This document shows positions 5,597 to 13,027 of a stretch of DNA of 18,615 nt, in pieces. The position numbers and the translations under genes were made by a program. The notes under the pieces were generated by a model, which had not been told where the DNA came from, ran no database searches, and worked only from the letters and a program-made list of their open reading frames with translations. Origin of the DNA: CAYGWX01 sp964353855 [NCBI: uncultured bacterium] (GTDB lineage Bacteria > Edwardsbacteria > CAYGWX01); NCBI GenBank assembly GCA_964353855.1, contig CAYGWX010000025.1:9407-28021 (forward strand). Direction: 5' to 3'. Each line of letters starts with the position of its first letter. The first letter of the stretch is position 1.

Positions 5597-7912
5597 ATGA
5601 GTGACGTGCTGAACGACTTCGACGAGGACGACGCCGAGGACACGGGCCTGCCCGACAACAAGTCGGTCGACGAGAAGGCCGAGAGCCTCGTCAAGAAGGT
5701 CGCCCGCCTTCGCCGGCTTGCGGGCACCTCGCAGTCGCACTGGCGCACCGAGGCGCGCAAGGACTTCGCGTTCCTTGCCGGCGACCAGTGGACCGACGAG
5801 GAGCGGAACAAGCTCACCGAGCTGTCTCGTATCGACGTGGTGTTCAACCGCATCGAGCCGACCATCGAGTCGATCGCCGGCCACGAGGTGAACAACCGCA
5901 CCTCGGTCAAGTACCTGCCGAGGCAGCCCAACATCGACGCCCAGGTCAACGAGCTTCTCACCAACGCCGCCGACTGGGTGCGCGATCGTTGCGATGCCGA
6001 GGACGAGGAGTCCGACGCCTTCGTCGACATGCTCTCGTGCGGCGTCGGCGCGACCCGCACCCAGCTCGACTACGACGAGAACCCGGACGGCGAGATCGTC
6101 ATCGACCGGATCGACCCGCTGAAGGCGCGCTGGGACCCGGCCGCGCGCAAGCGCAACCTCGCCGATCGCACGTGGCACCAGTTCGACCTCGAGATGACGC
6201 TCGCTGAGATCCGCGAGCAGTGGCCCGAGGCCGCCGATGAGGTCACCGCGGCCAACGTCGACTCGGCGTCGCTCAGCGCGGCAGAGGACGAGGAGCCGCA
6301 CAACGCCACCGAGGCACCCTTCTACCGTCGCGACCAGTCCGAGAAGGACACCAAGCGCAACTTCCGCACGGTGGTCATGCACGAGTGGTACGAGACGAAG
6401 CCCTTCTGGCGCGTGCTGGACCCCACCACGGGCCAGATCACCGACCTGCCCGACGAGGACTACCAGCGCGTGATGCAGGCCGCCTCCGTGGGCCTGACGC
6501 AGCCCCCAGGGCAGGCGGTGAAGCTGAAGAAGCGCGTCTACCGGGTGGCGTTCATCTGCGACAACGTGCTGCTCGAGGAGCGCGAGTCGATCACGCAGAA
6601 GGGCTTCCTGATCAACTTCATCACCGGCCGGCGCGATCGCAACCGCAACAGCTGGTACGGGGTGGTCAGGCCGATGCGCGACCCGCAGCGGTTCGCCAAC
6701 AAGTACCTCTCGCAGCTCGAGGCGATCATCCGCAGCAACGCCAAAGGTGGGCTGCTGGTCGAGGAGGGCGCGACCAACAACTTCAAGGAACTCGAGAACA
6801 AGTGGGCCCAGCAGGACAGCGTCATCGTGGTGAACGACGGCGCGCTGTCGCAGGGCAAGATCCAGCCGAAGACCGCTCCACCGCTGCCGCAAGGCCCGGA
6901 GAGGCTGCTCGAGTTCAGCATCAGCTCGATCCGCGACGTGACCGGCGTGAACCTCGAGGCGCTCGGGCTGGCCGACCGCAACCAGCCGGGCGTCCTCGAG
7001 ATGCAGCGACGCGAGAGCGCGCTGACCATCCTCGCGCCGCTGTTCAACTCGCTTCGCAGGTACCGCAAGGAGCAGGGGCGCGTGCTGGCCGACCTGATCA
7101 TCCGGTACATCAGCGACGGCCGGCTCATCCGCATCGTGCAGGGCGACGGCACCGAGCAGTCAGTGCCGCTGCTGCGCATGCCCGAGACGATGGACTACGA
7201 CGTGGTGGTCGACTCGAGCAGCAACGCACCCGACCAGAAGGCGCGCACCTTCGCCATCATGTCGACGCTCATCCCGGCGCTCGAGAAGAGCGGCTTCCCG
7301 ACGCCGCCCGAGATCCTTGATTACACGCCACTGCCGCAGTCGCTGGTGATGAAGTGGAAGCAGGCCATCCAGCAGAAGATGGCCCAGCCGCCGCAGCCGC
7401 CCCCGGAGGTGCTGAAGGCACAGATTCAGGCTGCCGCGGAAGTGGAGAAGGCCAAGATCGTCGACACCACCAAGAGGCTGCTGGCAGACATGGACAGCAA
7501 GCGCGAGGTCTACCTGGCCGGCCAGAAGGCCATCCAGGAAGCCCAGGCCGAGCAGCTGCGCGCGGCGATCAACGAGCAGTCGCAGATCATCAATGCCCAG
7601 GCCAACGAGGCGAAGAGCGCCGCGGCGATGCTCGAGGCGCGCCTGAACGGCCTGTCAAAGCTGATCGACGCCACCTCGAGGGTGCGCGCAAGTGCCGACA
7701 AGCAGGTCGAGCGCGCCGAGAAGGCCAACAAGGGCCCGAGCGTGATCGCCATGCCGATGCCCATGCAGGACAACGGCGCCTCGGAGATGCAGGCGGCCGC
7801 CCTCCAGCAGATGGCCACCGCAGTCCAGACCCTGCAGCAGGCCGTTGCAGGTCCTAAACCGCCCCTGCGCGTCATTCGCGACAGCAACGGCAACATCCAA
7901 GGAGTCCAGTAA
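5597..7912 (+). CDS. Portal protein, P22-like
   Basis: A 771-residue portal, the dodecameric ring at the capsid vertex through which DNA enters and leaves. Size and pattern match the P22 portal family. An acidic N-terminus is followed by HWRTEARKDFAFLAGDQWTD, FNRIEPTIESIAGHEVNNRT and the central block DRIDPLKARWDPAARKRNL, all typical of this group. Residues about 604-712 are a long Ala/Lys/Glu/Gln-rich coiled coil corresponding to the helical barrel, which in P22 projects into the head. The C-terminus ends in LRVIRDSNGNIQGVQ (757-771), a short motif common in these portals. GGAG (5585-5588) is 8 bases upstream of ATG. Its stop touches the next start (TAAATG). Confidence 0.9.
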   Translation: MSDVLNDFDEDDAEDTGLPDNKSVDEKAESLVKKVARLRRLAGTSQSHWRTEARKDFAFLAGDQWTDEERNKLTELSRIDVVFNRIEPTIESIAGHEVNNRTSVKYLPRQPNIDAQVNELLTNAADWVRDRCDAEDEESDAFVDMLSCGVGATRTQLDYDENPDGEIVIDRIDPLKARWDPAARKRNLADRTWHQFDLEMTLAEIREQWPEAADEVTAANVDSASLSAAEDEEPHNATEAPFYRRDQSEKDTKRNFRTVVMHEWYETKPFWRVLDPTTGQITDLPDEDYQRVMQAASVGLTQPPGQAVKLKKRVYRVAFICDNVLLEERESITQKGFLINFITGRRDRNRNSWYGVVRPMRDPQRFANKYLSQLEAIIRSNAKGGLLVEEGATNNFKELENKWAQQDSVIVVNDGALSQGKIQPKTAPPLPQGPERLLEFSISSIRDVTGVNLEALGLADRNQPGVLEMQRRESALTILAPLFNSLRRYRKEQGRVLADLIIRYISDGRLIRIVQGDGTEQSVPLLRMPETMDYDVVVDSSSNAPDQKARTFAIMSTLIPALEKSGFPTPPEILDYTPLPQSLVMKWKQAIQQKMAQPPQPPPEVLKAQIQAAAEVEKAKIVDTTKRLLADMDSKREVYLAGQKAIQEAQAEQLRAAINEQSQIINAQANEAKSAAAMLEARLNGLSKLIDATSRVRASADKQVERAEKANKGPSVIAMPMPMQDNGASEMQAAALQQMATAVQTLQQAVAGPKPPLRVIRDSNGNIQGVQ

Positions 7913-8353
7913 ATGGGCAGCAAGAGCAACACCTTCGAGAACGAACTGCTTCTCCACATTTTCAACAACAGCGACATCGCTGATATTGGCGACGCCGCGG
8001 GCCTGCAGAATTCGGCCACTGCCGGCAGCCTGTACGTGAGCCTGCACACGGCGACGCTCGACGACGCCAGCACGCAGACGACCAGCGAATGCACCTACAC
8101 CGGATACGCGCGTGTCGCCGTCGCTCGTAGCGGTTCTGGGTGGACGGTGACCAACAACTCGGTCAGCCCGGCGGCCACGATCTCCTTCGGCGCCTGCACG
8201 GTCGGAACGGAGACCGCGACGCACTTCGGAGTCGGTGTTGCCTCGTCTGGCGCGGGCAAGCTCCTGTACTGGGGAGCGATCACGCCGAACATCAGCATCA
8301 GCGCAGGCGTCACACCGCAGTTGACCACTGTGACGGCGATCACCGAGGACTAG
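7913..8353 (+). CDS. Phage structural protein, tail-fibre/decoration-like beta domain
   Basis: A 146-residue protein with AAGGAG (7899-7904) 8 bases before ATG. It opens with NTFENELLLHIFNNSDIADI, followed by SLYVSLHTATLDDAS, YTGYARVAVARSGSGW and a Ser/Thr/Gly-rich beta region (THFGVGVASSGAGKLLYWGA). The order 'ELLLHIF ... LYVSLHTA ... YARVAV ... THFGV ... GKLLYWGAI' is a recurrent phage family that databases often label putative tail fibre or virion protein. The actual role is not established, and a head or neck decoration is also possible. No signal or membrane segment. It lies directly after the portal. Confidence 0.7.
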   Translation: MGSKSNTFENELLLHIFNNSDIADIGDAAGLQNSATAGSLYVSLHTATLDDASTQTTSECTYTGYARVAVARSGSGWTVTNNSVSPAATISFGACTVGTETATHFGVGVASSGAGKLLYWGAITPNISISAGVTPQLTTVTAITED

Positions 8354-8354
8354 C

Positions 8355-8441
8355 GTGAAACGCTGGCTCCACAACCTGCTGGGCGAGATCTGGACCCGTC
8401 TGGGCCGGTGGCTCGCCGCGCACAAGCATTGGCAGTGGTGA
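8355..8441 (+). CDS. 28-residue Trp-rich amphipathic peptide
   Basis: A small frame starting GTG 8355 and ending TGA 8439-8441, with GAGGA (8345-8349) 5 bases upstream, inside the previous gene's end. The peptide starts VKRWLHNLLGEIWTRLGRWL and contains five Trp (4, 13, 19, 26, 28). Hydrophobic residues at 1, 4, 5, 8, 9, 12, 13, 16, 19 and 20 fall on one face of a helix, with Lys/Arg/His on the other. Such peptides lie flat on membranes, so membrane action or a small lytic helper role is possible. Its stop is 2 bases before the next GTG, so it could also simply couple translation. No homolog is recognised. Confidence 0.45.
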   Translation: MKRWLHNLLGEIWTRLGRWLAAHKHWQW

Positions 8442-8442
8442 T

Positions 8443-8706
8443 GTGGCGGGCCGCAGCAACTGCTTCTTCTTCGCCCTCTTGGCATGGTGGCGGTGGCGCA
8501 AGCGTGGGGCCTATTGGTGGGTGCGCGAGAGCCATCACATCGCCGGGTGGCACTGGGGCGTTTGCTACAAACCGCCGCCATCTATCGCCGTTGCAAAGCC
8601 GAGGAAATTACGGTTCATCCACTATGAGCCGCTCGATCCACGGACAGGTTGGCGCGCGGCGATCCACAAGGTCTGGTACGTCGGGACGATCAAACGAGGT
8701 GACTGA
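8443..8706 (+). CDS. Small conserved phage protein, Trp/Arg-rich
   Basis: An 87-residue protein starting at GTG 8443. It begins MAGRSNCFFFALLAWWRWRK and continues RGAYWWVRESHHIAG, WHWGVCYKPPPS, FIHYEPLDPR and IHKVWYVGTIKRGD. The skeleton 'NCFxFA ... R.G.Y...R.S ... W.H ... Y.G.I.RGD' recalls small conserved proteins found downstream of portal genes in proteobacterial phages (recollection, not checked). Residues 6-16 are hydrophobic but too short and charged at the end for a clear membrane helix. The start has only a weak binding site, so coupling with the preceding peptide is likely. A competing frame at 8408-8719 has no such pattern. The stop touches the next ATG. Confidence 0.65.
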   Translation: MAGRSNCFFFALLAWWRWRKRGAYWWVRESHHIAGWHWGVCYKPPPSIAVAKPRKLRFIHYEPLDPRTGWRAAIHKVWYVGTIKRGD

Positions 8707-9219
8707 ATGCCGGTCATAAACAGTAGCTACGTCGTGGACGCTCACGCGCAAGCGGACGGGCGGCGCTACGTCACCGAGACTCATACCCGCAGCGTCGGCA
8801 CGCCGGTCATCAAGTCCTACCTCGCTGCCGTCGGCGCGGACTACCAGTCGATCATGAACGCGCGGGTGCCGAGAATCAACGCCGCGTTGATGGCGCAAGA
8901 GGTCAACGATCTGCTCGACAAGGGCGTGATCTCGTTGAACGAGCAAACGCCTGCTCAGTTCGCCGCCGCCTTCTGGGCGATCCTGCGGAGCGCGTATCAG
9001 AACGGCGACAAGCTCACCTACCACAAGCTCGTCTGGCGTGTCTGGAAGTGGGTGCAGGATGGGGTGCTTACAAACGAGCAAGTGCGCGTGTCATTCAACT
9101 CCTTCTTCGGCACCTCGTACACAAGCGGCGCGCAATGGAACTCGTTTGTTACGACTCGGATGGCTCCGATCAAGGATCGCTACCTGGCACTGCTTGCTGA
9201 GCAGGAGTTAGCGTCGTGA
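8707..9219 (+). CDS. Phage protein of unknown function, probable virion-associated
   Basis: A 170-residue protein with GAGGTG (8696-8701) 5 bases upstream. It begins MPVINSSYVVDAHAQADGRR, followed by YVTETHTRSVGTPVIKSYLA and ADYQSIMNARVPRINAALMA. This N-terminal pattern, with 'DAHAQ.DGRRYV.E.H.' and '.A..A..Y', recurs in phage proteins in the same place relative to tail genes, usually unannotated. The C-terminal half is helical (LTYHKLVWRVWKWVQDGVLT; then FNSFFGTSY). No catalytic motif, signal or membrane segment. It is likely a minor structural protein or chaperone by context only. Confidence 0.7.
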   Translation: MPVINSSYVVDAHAQADGRRYVTETHTRSVGTPVIKSYLAAVGADYQSIMNARVPRINAALMAQEVNDLLDKGVISLNEQTPAQFAAAFWAILRSAYQNGDKLTYHKLVWRVWKWVQDGVLTNEQVRVSFNSFFGTSYTSGAQWNSFVTTRMAPIKDRYLALLAEQELAS

Positions 9220-9253
9220 CGATGAAGAACAACCTTGCGGCGGTGAGCTTCTA

Positions 9254-10555
9254 ATGGCTATCTTCTACGTTCGCTCGACAGATGGAAGTGACAGTGATAA
9301 TGGTTCAACGTGGGCGCTTGCCAAGGCAACAATTGGTGGAGCGTGTACTGCGTCATCAGCGGGAGATACGATTTATGTAAGTCAAAATCACGCAGAGAGT
9401 ACTGCGGGGGCCGTAACCATAACGCTGCCGGGAACCGAAGCCAGTCCGACACGGATAATTTGTGCAAACGATTCTGCGGAGCCGCCTACGGCCATAGCAA
9501 CAACTGCGACCTGTGCCGCTACTGGAGCCAACGGCATAACTCTTGGCGGAACCGGATATATATACGGAATAACGTTTACGGCTGGATCTGGATCGAATGG
9601 CGGATTTAACGGTTTGAATTTGGGATCTGGAAAAATCATTTATGACTCATGCGGCCTGATTGTTGGTAACAGCACGACCATCGTAGGAATTTCTGGGGCC
9701 GGACATTTTCTGGTTAATTGTAATGTCAAGACAGCCAACACTTCGTCACCGATGTTAAGTGGAACTGGCTTGAAGATCAACGGCGGGTCGATTCTTTCAG
9801 GGCAGGGAAGTGTTACATCGTTCGTGGCAGATAGGTGCTTTATAAGCGGGTTCGATTTCTCAAACCTTCCGACATCCGCCGCGATTTGCGCTGGTAGCGC
9901 TGGCATTGCCGGATACTCGGTCATAAAGAATTGCAAATTGCCAGCCTCTTGGTCGGGAGAACTTGCTGTAACCAAGCCAGCAACCTATGCAATTGAATTT
10001 GCTATGCACAACTGCGATAACGCTGATACCAATTACACAAGTTGGGTCGAGCAGCGAGGAGGTTCTATACGCAGTGACAGTGGCATATACAACGACGCCG
10101 GGGCAACTGACGGAACCACGAGAATTAGCTGGAAGATGGTGTCCAACGCCAATGCGGAGTACCCGGCTGTCATTCTGCGTTCTTCTGAAATCGTCGCCTG
10201 GAACGACACCGCCGGAAGCAGCAAGACAGTCACGGTCGAGATCGTTCACAACTCGCAAGGCAGCGGCACCAACGGCGTACTAAACGACGATGAAATCTGG
10301 CTTGAGGTGCAATATCTAGGTACTAGCGGTAGACCGCTCGGATCATTCATCACCGATTGCAAGGCTGACGTACTAGCGACTGCCGCCGCGCAAACCACCA
10401 GCAGTGCAACGTGGACTGGAGACTCTACCGGATGGGACACGCAGAAGCTTGAGGTGACCTTTACCCCGCAGGAAAAGGGCTACATCCATGCCGTCGTCTG
10501 CTTGGCGAAGGCGAGCGCAACGGTGTACGTTGACCCGCTGCTGACGGTGGCGTAA
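9254..10555 (+). CDS. Beta-helix-like surface or tail protein
   Basis: A 433-residue protein. The start MAIFYVRSTDGSDSDNGST with WALAKATIGG and SAGDTIYVSQ is the classic opening of right-handed beta-helix phage surface proteins. Residues about 50-250 are a repetitive Gly/Ser/Thr/Asn-rich region with short beta strands (ANGITLGGTGYIYGITFT). Residues about 250-433 look like a separate beta-sandwich tail (DTQKLEVTFTPQEKGYIHAV). ATG 9254 overlaps the stop of a tiny ten-residue frame (TAATG). Codon use is markedly AT-richer than its neighbours: one 60-base line at 9541-9600 has 28 G+C against 38 in a portal line at 6301-6360. This suggests recent acquisition, as for receptor-binding genes. Enzyme activity is not evident. 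Confidence 0.7.
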   Translation: MAIFYVRSTDGSDSDNGSTWALAKATIGGACTASSAGDTIYVSQNHAESTAGAVTITLPGTEASPTRIICANDSAEPPTAIATTATCAATGANGITLGGTGYIYGITFTAGSGSNGGFNGLNLGSGKIIYDSCGLIVGNSTTIVGISGAGHFLVNCNVKTANTSSPMLSGTGLKINGGSILSGQGSVTSFVADRCFISGFDFSNLPTSAAICAGSAGIAGYSVIKNCKLPASWSGELAVTKPATYAIEFAMHNCDNADTNYTSWVEQRGGSIRSDSGIYNDAGATDGTTRISWKMVSNANAEYPAVILRSSEIVAWNDTAGSSKTVTVEIVHNSQGSGTNGVLNDDEIWLEVQYLGTSGRPLGSFITDCKADVLATAAAQTTSSATWTGDSTGWDTQKLEVTFTPQEKGYIHAVVCLAKASATVYVDPLLTVA

Positions 10556-11491
10556 ATGGCCGCACAGCGGCAGATTCCTGGTGGTCCGTTTCTCAACGAG
10601 ACGGACGGGAACGAACGCCAGATACCTGGCGGGCCATTCGTCAACGAAACGTCCGCCGCAACGGGCGGGGCGGTTGATGCAGTTGGGGCTGCCGCTGGCG
10701 CGGCGACAGCAAGCGCCACGGGCGCAAGCCTCCGCGCTACAGCAGGCACATCTGCCGGGGTGGCGACGGCCGCAGCGACCGGCGCAAGCCTCCGCGCTAC
10801 AGCAGGCGCATCTGCCGGGGTGGCGACGGCCGCAGCGACCGGCGCGAGTCTTCGTGCCGCTGCCGGCGCATCTGCCGGAGTTGCAACCGCTACTGCAACA
10901 GGCACGTCGAGTACGGGGTCGACTGGCACTTCGGCAGGCGTAGCCACCGCTGCGGCGACCGGAAAGAGCCTGCACGCGAGTGTCGGTGCTTCTGTCGGTG
11001 CCGCCACCGCTGCGGCGACAGGAAGCTCGACGGCTGCATCGGTCGGCTCTTCGGCTGGCGCAGCGACAGCAGCGGCCATAGGCGACTTCGTTGCCGCCGG
11101 TTCTGCTGTTGGTTCATCTGCAGGCGCGTCGACGGCCGCTGCGGTCGGGTCGCTGCTATGGGCCGCTGCCGCCTCTGCATCCGGCGCTGCTACGGCAGCG
11201 GGCGTTGGCGCCTCGCTTCGCGCCTCTGTCGGCTCGGCCGCCGGCACGTCTACCGCTGCGGCGACCAGCACCTCGGACGTGGTGCTGACGCTCGAGCAGA
11301 AGTGCGACCTGCTCCTGAAGCTGATGCTGAACAAGCAGATCACCGACCCGGCCACGGGCCTGATGACGATCTACGACGACGACGACACCACCGTGATCTA
11401 CACGGGCAACGTGTACGAGGATGCGGCCGGCACGACCCTATACCGCGGCCAGGGCATCGAGCGCAGGAACAGGCTCGAGCCCCCTAGCTGA
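10556..11491 (+). CDS. Ala/Gly/Ser/Thr repeat protein with duplicated RQIPGGPF motif
   Basis: A 311-residue protein in three parts. Residues 5-32 hold two copies of RQIPGGPF-[LV]-NET, a short motif that recurs, in my recollection, near tail genes of many phages. Residues 56-237 are nine tandem repeats of about 20 residues (typical unit GASLRATAGASAGVATAAAT; one is 22). Residues 238-311 form a distinct C-terminal domain (LTLEQKCDLLLKLMLNKQIT, then YDDDDTTVIYTGNVYEDAAG and YRGQGIERRNRLE). The repeats probably give a flexible or fibrous stalk. It follows the beta-helix gene directly and may act with it in the virion. No enzyme signature. The function is unknown. Confidence 0.7.
   Translation: MAAQRQIPGGPFLNETDGNERQIPGGPFVNETSAATGGAVDAVGAAAGAATASATGASLRATAGTSAGVATAAATGASLRATAGASAGVATAAATGASLRAAAGASAGVATATATGTSSTGSTGTSAGVATAAATGKSLHASVGASVGAATAAATGSSTAASVGSSAGAATAAAIGDFVAAGSAVGSSAGASTAAAVGSLLWAAAASASGAATAAGVGASLRASVGSAAGTSTAAATSTSDVVLTLEQKCDLLLKLMLNKQITDPATGLMTIYDDDDTTVIYTGNVYEDAAGTTLYRGQGIERRNRLEPPS
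10721..11266 (+). repeat. Tandem 60-bp coding repeat, nine units
   Basis: Units start at 10721, 10781, 10841, 10901, 10961, 11021, 11081 (66 bp), 11147 and 11207. The first two differ at one base only (ACA to GCA), the third is close, and later units diverge. This gradient implies recent duplication at the left end of the array, all in frame. Confidence 0.85.
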
Positions 11492-11940
11492 TGCTGGTCA
11501 CGCGCGGACTCGGACGGGACGGCACCGCGAAGGGTGCCGTTCTTGTCTCGTTTGGGCTCGGGCGCCAGGCCTACGAGGAGCTGGGCGGAAAGCCCATCCG
11601 GCGGTGGCGATCGCGCATCCGCAGGGATGTCCTCGAAGACCTGCCGATCATCGATCAGAAGACCTTCCTGCGGCGTGTCGAGCGGGCGCTGGAGGCGCTG
11701 AAGAAGGACAAGGACCCGACGGTAGCCAAGCGCGCCGAGCGGGTCAGGAAGGGCCTCGTAGAGGCCGACTCGGTCAAGCGCAGGTCGCTCCTGCGCCTGA
11801 ACTTCGAGGTGGTCCTTGACCAGCTCGAGGTGGTCTCGTGGGCCCTTGATGCCTACGAGGGACAGCGTAACCGCAGGCGACTCGACGACGAGGACTTCCT
11901 CGTTCTGATGCTCGCCGCCAGAGAGAGGTATTGGATATGA
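11491..11940 (+). CDS. Small basic phage protein, unknown function
   Basis: A 149-residue protein whose ATG overlaps the previous TGA by one base (TGATG). It starts MLVTRGLGRDGTAKGAVLVS, a 'MLVTRGLG...LV..GLG' pattern recalled from small phage genes in this position. The rest is rich in Arg/Lys/Glu helices (RRWRSRIRRDVLEDLPIIDQ, FLRRVERALEALKKDKD, then FLVLMLAARERYWI). No coil longer than about 30 residues, membrane segment or motif of known function. It lies just upstream of the scaffold, whose start overlaps its stop (ATGA). A morphogenesis role is inferred from context only. Confidence 0.65.
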   Translation: MLVTRGLGRDGTAKGAVLVSFGLGRQAYEELGGKPIRRWRSRIRRDVLEDLPIIDQKTFLRRVERALEALKKDKDPTVAKRAERVRKGLVEADSVKRRSLLRLNFEVVLDQLEVVSWALDAYEGQRNRRRLDDEDFLVLMLAARERYWI

Positions 11941-12869
11941 CGACCGAAACGCAAGCCGCGCCGCCGGCGCCGGCGCCGGAACCCACGATCGCCAACGCCG
12001 AAGTCAGCATGCAGCAGGTGGAGGACCTCCTGCGCGCCGACGAGGAGGCCGAGACCGGCCTGCCCGACGAGGAAACCGGAGAGCCGCCAGCCGAGGCCGC
12101 CCCGGAGCCCGTTCCTGACCCCAACGCCGACCCGCTCGACAACCCGAAGGGCGACCTACGCGTGCCGCTTCGCGAGGAGCGCGAGCGCCGGCGCGCCGCC
12201 GAGCAGCGCATCGACCAGCTGGCCCAGCACCAGCGTCTTCTGGCGGGCTACCTCGAGCAGCTGGGCAAGCAGATCGCACCGCAGCAAGAGGCCGAGCAGG
12301 CGCCACCCGTGCCAGACTTCGACGCCGACCCGGCGGGCCACCTGCGCCACCAGGTCGACACGCTGAAGTCGGTCCTCAGTCAGATGTCGCAGCACCAGCG
12401 CGACCAGGCCGAGGCCCAGCAGGTCGCCCAACAGCAGCAGGCGGCCACCCAGGCAGTGACCTACACCGAGGCCGAGTTCGCCAAGAAGACCCCCGACTAC
12501 TACGAGGCGGTCGACTACATGCGCGACAAGCTGGCGCGCCGGTTCTCGGTCCTCGGGGTGCCGAAGGACCAGATTCCGACCGCCGTCGGCCGCGACCTGC
12601 AGCAATTCGGGCTGCGCGCGCTGCGCGCCGGCATGAACCCGGCCGAGAAGCTCTTCCAATTGGCCAAGGAAGAGGGATACAATGGCTCGCGCGTTGCTGA
12701 TGCAGAACGACTATCGACGATAGCGAAGGGTGCAGCGGCAACCCGGGGCGCGCGGTCCAGCGCACCGGCATCAAACGGCGAGTTGACCCTGCAGGACGCC
12801 GGAAGGTTGTCTTACAAGGAACTCGGCAAGATGAGCGAGGCCCAGTGGCAGAAGCTCATGGGCGGCTGA
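11937..12869 (+). CDS. Capsid scaffold-like protein
   Basis: A 310-residue acidic protein. ATG 11937 follows GAGAGAGG (11921-11928) by 8 bases and overlaps the upstream stop; a TTG six bases earlier was rejected. Residues 1-62 are Pro/Ala/Glu-rich and disordered. Residues about 65-180 are a long Gln/Glu/Arg coiled coil (LREERERRRAAEQRIDQLAQ, then HQVDTLKSVLSQMSQHQRDQ). A helical C-terminal part follows (YYEAVDYMRDKLARRFSVLG) and ends SYKELGKMSEAQWQKLMGG. Position directly before the capsid gene, acidity and coil architecture all fit a scaffolding protein that guides shell assembly. No protease motif is seen. Sequence similarity to known scaffolds is not visible by eye. Confidence 0.7.
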   Translation: MTTETQAAPPAPAPEPTIANAEVSMQQVEDLLRADEEAETGLPDEETGEPPAEAAPEPVPDPNADPLDNPKGDLRVPLREERERRRAAEQRIDQLAQHQRLLAGYLEQLGKQIAPQQEAEQAPPVPDFDADPAGHLRHQVDTLKSVLSQMSQHQRDQAEAQQVAQQQQAATQAVTYTEAEFAKKTPDYYEAVDYMRDKLARRFSVLGVPKDQIPTAVGRDLQQFGLRALRAGMNPAEKLFQLAKEEGYNGSRVADAERLSTIAKGAAATRGARSSAPASNGELTLQDAGRLSYKELGKMSEAQWQKLMGG

Positions 12870-12879
12870 CACTTCGCGA

Positions 12880-12899
12880 GGGGGCCGCGTAGCGCCCCC
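12880..12899 (+). terminator. Short GC hairpin after scaffold gene
   Basis: GGGGGC (12880-12885) pairs with GCCCCC (12894-12899) around an 8-base loop, 11 bases after the scaffold stop. No U-tract follows. It may be a weak attenuator or 3' end protection before the capsid leader. Confidence 0.3.
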
Positions 12900-12945
12900 G
12901 CTGTTGGACCCGTCGCAGCGGGCAATCTGCGTGCCGTGGCGCACC

Positions 12946-13017
12946 CACGTAAAAGTGCGATGACGCATGCACTCGGCGTTACTGAGCGCAAGGCTTTTCA
13001 TCGACCACTTTTACGTG
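12946..13017 (+). promoter_or_regulatory. Structured leader of the capsid gene: 12-bp inverted repeat with inner hairpin
   Basis: CACGTAAAAGTG (12946-12957) and CACTTTTACGTG (13006-13017) are perfect complements enclosing 48 bases. Inside, GCACTCGG (12969-12976) can pair with CTGAGCGC (12982-12989) around a 5-base loop with one mismatch and one wobble. The right arm ends at the capsid ribosome binding site (GTGAGG, 13015-13020), which it shares in part. It could raise mRNA stability or control capsid translation. The fold is predicted by eye only. Confidence 0.55.
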
Positions 13018-13027
13018 AGGCATCAAC

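Noticed and set aside
3954-6892. Long minus-strand open frames opposite the terminase and portal
   Set aside because: Shadows of conserved plus-strand genes whose motifs are clear; no start signals.
8408-8719. 103-residue plus-strand frame overlapping the small Trp-rich genes
   Set aside because: The competing frame 8443-8706 has conserved-looking sequence; this one is Ser/Arg-rich and overlaps the next gene.
12900-13005. Separate promoter for the capsid gene
   Set aside because: No pair of boxes with 16-18 base spacing was found; TTGGAC at 12904 has no -10 partner.
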